NCBI GenBank assembly: GCA_020627505.1
Contig: JAHDGS010000006.1
Span: 20,510 to 55,854 of the forward strand
Reading direction: 5' to 3'
DNA: 35,345 nucleotides
Origin: Myxococcota bacterium
Lineage (GTDB): Bacteria > Myxococcota > UBA727 > JAHDBA01
The notes under the pieces were generated by a model. The model was not told the DNA's origin. It saw only the letters and a program-made list of their open reading frames with translations, and ran no database searches. Each line of letters opens with the position of its first letter. The stretch's first letter is position 1. Both the position numbers and the translations under genes were made by a program. This document shows positions 8,669-16,600 of this stretch, piece after piece.

Positions 8669-10000
8669 TTAACTTCTCACGCCGCAGTCACCACAATCAG
8701 AGCCGAATGCGCATGCGTTATATTCAGCTCCTGGTCCACCGTCATCACATTCACCATCATTCGCATATTGACATGTATTACTGCAGACTTCTGTCGTTTC
8801 ATCAATTTCAACGGGTGAATCTTCGATCGCGACCGAGCCACAGTCTCCACAGTCGGTTCCAAGTGCACACACGGCGAACGGTGCACCAGGCCGGCCATCA
8901 TCACAAACACCATCGTTTGCATAACGGCATGTATTAACGCACAACTCTGATTCATCAGGAATTTCATTATTCTCTTCCTCAGGTTCATCTGGTGTTTCGT
9001 TATTTTCTTCGCCTGGAGACTCAGAACGTCCGCATATGTTTTCGCTCTGTAATCCGCGTCCACATGCATCTGCAAATGCCAGCTCTGCAAATGTGATGGT
9101 TTCAGACGTAAAACCTGTTTCAGAGAACCGCGCGACATCTACACAACGGCCTCTAAAATCAAAATCGGAAGCACCGGCGACAAGTATACCGATGACATCC
9201 CCATCTTGATCGAAGACACCACTGCCTGAGTTCCCGCCAAAAGCATCAATATAGGCTTCGAATGTTCCTTGAGATTGACTGGCCGCACGCTGAACCTTGC
9301 CATCATTTTCAACCTTGAGCGGTAGGCCTGACGGCGAACCAATCATACTAATGCTTTGCCCCGTTCGAACTGACGTTTTCGAGCGATTGATTTTTGCTGG
9401 TTGACGACGCGCATCAACAGGTCGATCGAGGCGAACAATCGCATAATCATCTGCTCCTCCAAATCCACCACTTTGGACAATAATCTCGCTACAGATATAA
9501 ACGTCTTCAATCTCGATTGTTTCCATTTCGCCGGGTTGCTTTAAGAAGTAATCAAAAACAAATGCTGACGAACGGCAGGCATTCAAACTTGTCACACAAT
9601 GACCTGCAGTAAGTACCAAATCATCATCAATCAATGTACCTGAACAATCTCCACCAGTGAGCTGTTCCTGAAAAGGAACGGTTGAACAATACTGATCGGT
9701 TTGCCCGAAACGCGGCGCATTGACCACAACCTGCTCATCTTCATCTAGAAAGAGGGCACCGACTGACATCATCGTGACAATCGATTGTCGTGCACGTTCT
9801 TCTAGGAACGCTGGTGATGCATAGACCTCTTTGCGAGAGTCCACACCGTAAACGCCCTTTTGAATGGCTTTACCCGTCTTCTCAAACTCAATCGTATCTG
9901 AGTTCGATTCCCCAACAATGTGTTCATCGATTCCATTCCCGCCCCCGCAAGCACTGATTGCTAAAAAGAAAACCTGGCTCAATACAATGGATTTTTTCAT
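8669..10000 (-). CDS. V8-like serine protease lipoprotein, tandem paralogue of 7273-8622, with two C-terminal Cys-rich modules
   Basis: LTAGHC, DYAIVRL, GNSGSG; MKKSIVLSQVFFLAISACGGG lipobox; RBS TGGAGGTAAC before ATG 10000; repeats CVNTCRYANDGVCDDGRPGAPFAVCALGTDCGDCG / CSNTCQYANDGECDDGGPGAEYNACAFGSDCGDCG. Confidence 0.85.
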   Translation of the reverse strand: MKKSIVLSQVFFLAISACGGGNGIDEHIVGESNSDTIEFEKTGKAIQKGVYGVDSRKEVYASPAFLEERARQSIVTMMSVGALFLDEDEQVVVNAPRFGQTDQYCSTVPFQEQLTGGDCSGTLIDDDLVLTAGHCVTSLNACRSSAFVFDYFLKQPGEMETIEIEDVYICSEIIVQSGGFGGADDYAIVRLDRPVDARRQPAKINRSKTSVRTGQSISMIGSPSGLPLKVENDGKVQRAASQSQGTFEAYIDAFGGNSGSGVFDQDGDVIGILVAGASDFDFRGRCVDVARFSETGFTSETITFAELAFADACGRGLQSENICGRSESPGEENNETPDEPEEENNEIPDESELCVNTCRYANDGVCDDGRPGAPFAVCALGTDCGDCGSVAIEDSPVEIDETTEVCSNTCQYANDGECDDGGPGAEYNACAFGSDCGDCGVRS

Positions 10001-10155
10001 GTTACCTCCACATCGCGACCGATATAAAGATTGGTAGTGCACATCGTTGCCCCCTGTCATTCGATCTTCCATTGAATGATCGACACGAGTCATTCCAAAT
10101 TTTTGATTAATGTAAAGTATTTCAGGAACTAAAACTACACAGTGAGGAAATGTAG

Positions 10156-10875
10156 TTATTTGTAGTTTAGCCAATCTGGCTTTCGATATTGATGCACCAG
10201 TCCGCCGTATAGTTCACAAGAAATTTCTTTCAATTTTTCAGGGTGATAACATACCCATCTTCCATCAACTTTCTCTAAGAGACGATCTGATTTCCATGTT
10301 TTAATTATACGGTTAATTGTTCGTAAACTGGTGCCTATTCCTGCTGCAAAATCATCCTGGTTCCGGCGAACATGCAACTCGAGATTATGATTCGTTCCAG
10401 AATCTTTCGTGAATAGGTGGTCATTTTTTGCGTCCGCTTCAAAGTAAGCAAGCAACAAATTAGCTAAGCGTGCCTCATTTTCAAACATGGCAAATGATTC
10501 GAACTTGGCTGCAACCGCAAATGCGATCGACAGATCTAAATAAGCCTCATGGGCAGCCATCGGATCTGTTTGTAAAATTTGTCGAAAGACATCTTGTGAT
10601 ATCGAAACCCATTCTCCCTCTCCAAAGCTCACAACACTTTCAAGATATCGAGGTTCAACATTGAGGGCTTCAATAACACCGAAAAATGCAGGCGCCTTTA
10701 ATATTTTGACGACCACACCAAGTCCATCGGCATGACTTTGCGCAATTTCAACAGCACCTGATAACAACAAACCAACATGTGAAAACCGAGCACCTTTTGT
10801 CGCCAAAATTTGTCGATCTTTAAAATGGTGCCGTTGACCAACTGATGCGTCAATATGCGATTGCCAAGCCTGCAT
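10156..10875 (-). CDS. Crp/Fnr-family transcriptional regulator
   Basis: Cyclic-nucleotide-binding-like GLLLSGAVEIAQSHADGLGVVVKILKAPAFFG plus HTH RNQDDFAAGIGTSLRTINRIIKTWKSDRLLE. Confidence 0.8.
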   Translation of the reverse strand: MQAWQSHIDASVGQRHHFKDRQILATKGARFSHVGLLLSGAVEIAQSHADGLGVVVKILKAPAFFGVIEALNVEPRYLESVVSFGEGEWVSISQDVFRQILQTDPMAAHEAYLDLSIAFAVAAKFESFAMFENEARLANLLLAYFEADAKNDHLFTKDSGTNHNLELHVRRNQDDFAAGIGTSLRTINRIIKTWKSDRLLEKVDGRWVCYHPEKLKEISCELYGGLVHQYRKPDWLNYK

Positions 10876-10928
10876 AGAACGACAATAAGCTGTTTACACG
10901 CTAAACAATATTATTTAGCAAATCTGTC

Positions 10929-11654
10929 TCATTCTGCTTTTTTCGAGTCTGTCATCGCCGCTTCAACCTGTGCCTCAATCGATGCTTCATTTATCGGTGT
11001 CGACGCTTCGTTAGGTTCCGACGTCTCAGCTTCAGCCGACACATCTTCAAACTGATTATTCAGAATATCGCTTCGCTCTCTTAAATGCAGCGTTTTCTTC
11101 AAATCAACGTCATATGCCTCGAAAGCACGCTCTCGAAAACCCAAAGATTTATTGGTGTAAGATGTCGTTGGGAACATCAATCCAATACTCGTCATCACAA
11201 GTCCAAGACCAGATAAACTCATGATATCACCAGCCCGCTCATCTTCAGGAAGTAAGGCACCCCCAAATAATAAACCAGTTCCAACACCAAGTGCTGCTAA
11301 ACTCCACCGTGCCCAGCGGAGACTCTTATCTTCATATGCTTTATGCTCAGCTATCAATTGTGCCGTTTTTGTGTCTTTTGATAGTGCCGGTAAGAGGTCT
11401 TCGGCATATTCAATCACATCACCATTGCGAAGTGTGAGATATGTATTGGTGATAGAGGAAAACATCCACATATTTCCATAGACGGTCGTGTTACTCCTCT
11501 TCTCAGAAACACCATAAGAACGATAGTAATCGACACGTTCATCAACAGCCGTTTCAACGGAAGGCGCTTCTGGCAATTTGAGATGAACAGATGTTGATAC
11601 GCAGCCCATTTGGAATACGAGGAACAATGTAAACAAGTGGTTCAAATATTTCAT
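10929..11654 (-). CDS. Hypothetical lipoprotein with two hydrophobic central segments
   Basis: MKYLNHLFTLFLVFQMGCVSTS lipobox; hydrophobic WSLAALGVGTGLLFGGALL and IMSLSGLGLVMTSIGLMFP. Confidence 0.7.
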   Translation of the reverse strand: MKYLNHLFTLFLVFQMGCVSTSVHLKLPEAPSVETAVDERVDYYRSYGVSEKRSNTTVYGNMWMFSSITNTYLTLRNGDVIEYAEDLLPALSKDTKTAQLIAEHKAYEDKSLRWARWSLAALGVGTGLLFGGALLPEDERAGDIMSLSGLGLVMTSIGLMFPTTSYTNKSLGFRERAFEAYDVDLKKTLHLRERSDILNNQFEDVSAEAETSEPNEASTPINEASIEAQVEAAMTDSKKAE

Positions 11655-11705
11655 ATTCTTACTATAATCAATTTTCTGAGTATTCGCATCTCTCAAATAA
11701 AAAAC

Positions 11706-11726
11706 CAGGCCCATTTTAAAGGGCCC
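11706..11726 (-). terminator. Putative intrinsic terminator
   Basis: Minus strand GGCCC-TTTAAAAT-GGGCC followed by TGGTTTTTTATTT. Confidence 0.5.
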
Positions 11727-11834
11727 AGCCAGCGATCAGGAGAACATTGTTCTTCTGCTTTCGCATCAAGAGTGTCATATTCATGACATTCCACAGATGC
11801 AGAAATTCATATTTCTTCATCTTCCTTCTTTGGA

Positions 11835-12326
11835 TTATTCAGCGTCGCAGCGTTCAATATCGAATGTGCCATCGATTTTATAATCATCACCCGCCTCGAT
11901 ATGTAAGCCACCAGACACATGTGTGTCAGTGATTTCATCAATACGAATCAAGCCGTCAGCGGCGATTGTATTGAGGTTGGTCTCCTTTTTATAAAAAGTC
12001 GCCGTCTGTGCATTTTCATCAAAACTGAAACTCAGCGGGTATTTGCCCACTTCAGCTGGTACAGAGAAGAACACCTTCGTGCCTTCGAAATTAGCAAAAT
12101 GATTGCAACGTTCTTCTCCATCATCAAGCTCTCCATCTCTAAAATCAAAGTCGAGCAAATTATCTGCAGTCACCTCAACGCCGCCATTATCAAACGTCCA
12201 CGCTTCACCATCGGCAACACCTGTGATGATTTGATCCGTGATCGTGAAATCACCACCTTTCGAATCATCACCACCACATGCAACAACTGAAAGTAAAAGA
12301 CCAAATATATATTGATTCTTTCTCAT
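11835..12326 (-). CDS. Hypothetical lipoprotein
   Basis: MRKNQYIFGLLLSVVACGGDDSKGG lipobox; start at 12326 preferred. Confidence 0.75.
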   Translation of the reverse strand: MRKNQYIFGLLLSVVACGGDDSKGGDFTITDQIITGVADGEAWTFDNGGVEVTADNLLDFDFRDGELDDGEERCNHFANFEGTKVFFSVPAEVGKYPLSFSFDENAQTATFYKKETNLNTIAADGLIRIDEITDTHVSGGLHIEAGDDYKIDGTFDIERCDAE

Positions 12327-12339
12327 TTTTTCACCTGCA

Positions 12340-12633
12340 TCATAGGCACGCAGCCAACACTGCGAATACTTCTTCTTCGCACGCCTCACCTGTCATATAC
12401 TCACCATCTTCACAACTGCCATTGTCAAGAGCACATGCACCTGCGTCATCCATTGCTTGTCGGCAGTCTGTATCCTCGAAATCATCATACTCAGTTTGGC
12501 AACTCGACTTATCGCCTTCACCTTCACAATCGATTTCTATTTCACAGTATTCAACTGCCCCACCACTTGCTCCACATGCGATGACAACTTGAGTCAATCC
12601 AATCAATAATACCAATTTCATAATTCTATTCAT
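12340..12633 (-). CDS. Small 8-Cys lipoprotein (paralogue of 13307-13588)
   Basis: MKLVLLIGLTQVVIACGASGG lipobox; eight Cys alignable with 13307-13588. Confidence 0.7.
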   Translation of the reverse strand: MNRIMKLVLLIGLTQVVIACGASGGAVEYCEIEIDCEGEGDKSSCQTEYDDFEDTDCRQAMDDAGACALDNGSCEDGEYMTGEACEEEVFAVLAACL

Positions 12634-12654
12634 TTCAATTCCTATATTTAAATA

Positions 12655-12668
12655 GGGCCCGAAGGCCC
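12655..12668 (-). terminator. Putative terminator hairpin with UUCG-type tetraloop
   Basis: Minus strand GGGCC-TTCG-GGCCC followed by TATTTAAAT. Confidence 0.45.
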
Positions 12669-12691
12669 ATCACTTCTAAAATCAATGCCGA

Positions 12692-13141
12692 CTAACTTTG
12701 TGCAGACAGTTTTGCTGCAGCGATATTTTCTTCAAGTTGTTGAAATCCCGAAGGGTCAAGTTGTTCAATCAACATTTTTTTATATTTTGTTGCAGCCCCA
12801 TTTTTTGCACCATCACGTCCATAAGAGGTTGAAAAGAAATCGACACGGGTTTTGCCTGGTTCGATCTCAGTCACGACGGCACGCACATTCACATTGCTAC
12901 CTGTTGCATAGACAGAACCATCATCATTCGTCTTCATTTCAAGACCTTCATTACCAAATAGGATGGCGAGGTTTTTCTTTACCGTTACTTCATCTTGACT
13001 AAACATATAGTTTTTAAGTGCAGTCGTTTCTGCTTCTTTCGCTGCCATATGTCCTCGTAATGCAGCACAGCCAACTGTTTGGCTTAGTGTTAGTCCGAGT
13101 GCGATGATTGTGATTAGTTGTTTAATTGTATTCTTGTTCAT
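12692..13141 (-). CDS. Hypothetical lipoprotein
   Basis: MNKNTIKQLITIIALGLTLSQTVGCAALRG lipobox; strong RBS AAGGAGAATAAAATG. Confidence 0.75.
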   Translation of the reverse strand: MNKNTIKQLITIIALGLTLSQTVGCAALRGHMAAKEAETTALKNYMFSQDEVTVKKNLAILFGNEGLEMKTNDDGSVYATGSNVNVRAVVTEIEPGKTRVDFFSTSYGRDGAKNGAATKYKKMLIEQLDPSGFQQLEENIAAAKLSAQS

Positions 13142-13150
13142 TTTATTCTC

Positions 13151-13205
13151 CTTGATCGTTTAAGTCTCTCGTTTCCTTGAGACATGAATATATGTACGAT
13201 CAAGC
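13151..13205 (-). promoter_or_regulatory. Structured 5'UTR of 12692-13141: outer stem CTTGATCGT/ACGATCAAG, inner stem GTCTC/GAGAC
   Basis: Perfect 9-bp inverted repeat 13151-13159/13197-13205 enclosing 13164-13168/13179-13183. Confidence 0.55.
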
Positions 13206-13215
13206 TGTCATTCAG

Positions 13216-13235
13216 AATACGACACGTGTCGCATT
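13216..13235. promoter_or_regulatory. Palindromic operator-like site AATACGACACGTGTCGCATT
   Basis: Perfect 12-bp core CGACACGTGTCG (13220-13231) with extended symmetry; related sites at 13659-13678 and 18971-18994. Confidence 0.6.
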
Positions 13236-13261
13236 TTCATTTTTTGTTCTGAAAACAAATA

Positions 13262-13285
13262 AAACCCGCTCTTTTAAGCGGGTTT
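13262..13285 (-). terminator. Intrinsic terminator of gene 13307-13588
   Basis: AAACCCGCT-N6-AGCGGGTTT then T-rich tract on minus strand. Confidence 0.75.
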
Positions 13286-13306
13286 CTATACTCATCGTCA
13301 CTGCGA

Positions 13307-13588
13307 TTAATAACAGCTATACCAAAACTCATCATACTCATCATCACAAAAAAACGAGTCATCGTTCCACCAGCCATCATTGCATTCTCCATACATCAGC
13401 CGACATCGTGCTAGGTCACGATAAGCATCGCGACAACTAAAGTCTTCATCAATATATGGGTTTGAGCAGCGGTTATCTGTGCCTTCACATAGATTGATTT
13501 CGTCGCACAGATCTTGAACCGGGTCAACGATTTCCCAATTGCAGCCAAAAAACATCAGGCAAAGAAACGTACTAATATATTTTTTCAT
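13307..13588 (-). CDS. Small 8-Cys lipoprotein (paralogue of 12340-12633)
   Basis: MKKYISTFLCLMFFGCNWE lipobox; RBS GGAGAATAAAATG places start at 13588. Confidence 0.7.
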   Translation of the reverse strand: MKKYISTFLCLMFFGCNWEIVDPVQDLCDEINLCEGTDNRCSNPYIDEDFSCRDAYRDLARCRLMYGECNDGWWNDDSFFCDDEYDEFWYSCY

Positions 13589-13599
13589 TTTATTCTCCA

Positions 13600-13637
13600 T
13601 TGATCACTATCTCGTTTCAGGACGAGATAAGACTCAA
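13600..13637 (-). promoter_or_regulatory. Structured 5'UTR of 13307-13588: outer UUGAgUC/GAUCAA, inner 8-bp stem UAUCUCGU/ACGAGAUA
   Basis: TATCTCGT-TTCAGG-ACGAGATA perfect inverted repeat 13608-13615/13622-13629. Confidence 0.55.
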
Positions 13638-13658
13638 TAGATAGTTTCGATTGCTTTA

Positions 13659-13678
13659 AATACGACAGCTGTCAGATT
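13659..13678. promoter_or_regulatory. Palindromic operator-like site AATACGACAGCTGTCAGATT
   Basis: Core GACAGCTGTC palindrome with same flanks as 13216-13235. Confidence 0.55.
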
Positions 13679-13685
13679 ATCTTTT

Positions 13686-16600
13686 TTACCATTTCTCTAA
13701 CGCATCAAAATCCGGCGCCATGATATCTTGCCCGATCGCTTTAATCGGCTTTCTCACAAAGCGTTCTATGTCTGCTGCCATCTTGGCATCATACTGGAGT
13801 AAACCATTCCCAAACCCTTTTTTATCGGCCTCTTGTGCCTGAAGCACACCGCCTATCAACATCAGCAATGTCAGCTGTGCATACTCAGGTGGTAAGCCTC
13901 TATCCATATTGATGACCTGGCCCCCCTCCAGCAACAAGCGCTCTTCACCATCGTTGCCCTTCAAGAGAAGATGTTGCTTGTTATTTTCAGCATAGGTATT
14001 ACCAAGTAGATATCCTTTCGTACCTCTATCAACATGCATATCGCCATGTGATGTCACGTAAGTCGGTGCGGCCATACGTTCATTCAACTCATAATCACTG
14101 ATGGCATGTATACCTAGGCCATGATTACCTGAACCTCCCGATGTTAAGACTGCTCCAGGTGGTGTTAAGTGATATAAATCCGGTGTTAAAACAGTATTGC
14201 CGGTGCACTCTATTGTGATGTGTCCATGCTTTAACGCAAAGTTCCTCGCATGCTCATGGGCTGGCGGCATTTGATGTGGGCTGATTTCTTCATGCACGGA
14301 CTGTAACTTCTCTGAGCCTTCTGCGATGTGCATACCGTCTGCTTTCGCTTGCTTCATCGCTGCACCACTCACGTCATAGACATATACATCATAGCCGCGT
14401 CTTTTAAATGCCTTGGCTGTTTCTTGTCCCACTGCACCATAACCAATAATGCAGACTTCTTTGGGTCTTTGATTGGCTGATGAAGTAAAGACAGACTTCT
14501 CTATCGCACGCTCTGTATGAAACGCGACGTTTTCTCCAATAGCTGGCGCTTCAAGCATCTTCTTAATATGACTTTCAGCCATATTGATGATTGGGCATTT
14601 AAGTTCTCCGACTTTAGATTTTAATCGGCGCAGCTCTTCTGCGCCGTGGTCGGTTTGCTCGAGGGCGACACAATGTTTGGCATATTTGGGGTAATGCTCA
14701 TGCAAGGCTTTAATCAAACGGGCGCCATCATCAAGTAAGATAAATTTGGGCCCGTTATAAGTCTTTGGGTCCACACCAGCAAAGAGCTCTGCCAGTTCAT
14801 CGCGAGCCGCTTCACCTACTAAGTTTGATATTTTACCATTGGGCTTTTGTTTGACAGAGATAGACCGTTTGTCGACATGGTAGCCCTCTGCCAACATCTT
14901 TGCATAGACTTCTTCGGAGGTGGAATACGGTTTACCAGCTATCTTGATGTCATCACGCTTCAGCCCAAACTGTTCAAAGACTTCATACATTGCCATTGAC
15001 GTTGGAAACAGATGTTGCACAGACGCCATTTGATGACCCGAAAGCGAAAAGTCTTTCGTGTACTTATCGAAGAAGGCTGTTAAAGCTGGCATCCGTTCGA
15101 GGTAGGAAGGGACGTTCAGACTTTGTCCAAGTGCCGTTATAGCTTGGTCGTCTAAACCATAAAACATATTCGGTTGAAGCTTCGACGGCTTCGTGTTGAC
15201 TTGAGATGGCATGTCACCATGTTCACGGCCCCCTTTTAATGCTGCTTTTAACAAGTCAAACAAAAATCTATCGCCCATTGTATCGAGTGGTATTTGAGCA
15301 GAATCGATTCCACCTATTTCATCGACATAAGATGACAGATAAGAGATCGCACATGAAATGAACTGAGCACCAAGATTTTGATGATTCACATTATGCTTTT
15401 GTAAATGTGCTTCAAAACCCGAATGATAAGGAACCGAGAAATCAAGACGATCTAAGAAGTTCGACACACGGTCATTTAAAGTATCTTCGTTGAGAGCACT
15501 TGAACTAAAGTTTGCCGACAATGCGTGTAACACTGTATTTAGAGTATAACGTTCATCGCGCTTTGATTTTGACTTTTGGTCTGTCTGAGCAAAGACAAAC
15601 CGTGCCTGATTGAGCTCATCAAGTTCAGGCTCTATGAATGAAAGCCATGGTCCCAAGTCACATTTATGTTTCGGCTTTCTTGCCAATCTTTCTAATCTCT
15701 TCTTAAATTGGTTTGAGGGTGTTGTAACAATTTGTTTCTCAAAACCCATAGCAGCTAACATCGGATCGGATTTAATGATCGGATTCTCAGGTGTATTGGA
15801 AATACGTCGATATGGATCGGACCCTTGCGAAATAAATAAGCGCGTTCCTGAACGAATATCATTTAGAATTTCCTCGCGACATCGTTGAAACTCAGACGCT
15901 TGAGTATATTCGCCATGATTTGCCCGATGCAAGCGCATGACTTCTCGCGCAAGATAGTCAGTAAAATCAATAACATTTTTATCGTCTTTCATCACTGAGC
16001 GCTGATTCGGCAACTGCTGTTTTGTTGAAAGTTCAATCACTTTCTTAAAGACCATGTTCGTATGTTGCTCTAGAATCTTTTGGCCATAGTCTGAATCCCA
16101 AAATGCAGGCCAATCGTCGACACCTTTTCGCAGTTGATTATCATTTAGTTCAACGACGCGCTTCTTTTGCATTTGTTGAATGGCTGCAAGTGCTGGTCCA
16201 TCTTGTCCCTTATTGTCCCGGGTCCAGTCTGTCTTTTCGCTAAAGCTTGGCATGCGTTGCCCAAACAACTCATTAAAACCAGCATGTGTCGCCAGAATAC
16301 CGAGCCATTTGTCTATAAATGGTGCCATAGACTGGTGCGTACCGATTCGTCCTGTTTCGCTTGCCTTTTTTGAAATGACTTCCATTAAGATTTGACCAAC
16401 ATGCTCAACAAATTCTGCGGGGTCACGTGTTTCCTCATAGAGGCGCTTTTTGATGTAGTTGGCCTCACGATTCATTGGGTATGATGTTCTTATCGCCTCA
16501 ACAAATTTCTGTCTGAATCGTAATGAAGAATGGTCAGATAAGAAGGTTCTTAATTCCTGGCTCGAATAATTGTCCACGCTCATGACACAAGGCATTTCAA

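Noticed and set aside
8677-9138. ORF of 153 aa on minus strand overlapping the second protease
   Set aside because: Out-of-frame shadow of the well-supported protease/Cys-module frame; no RBS or domain logic
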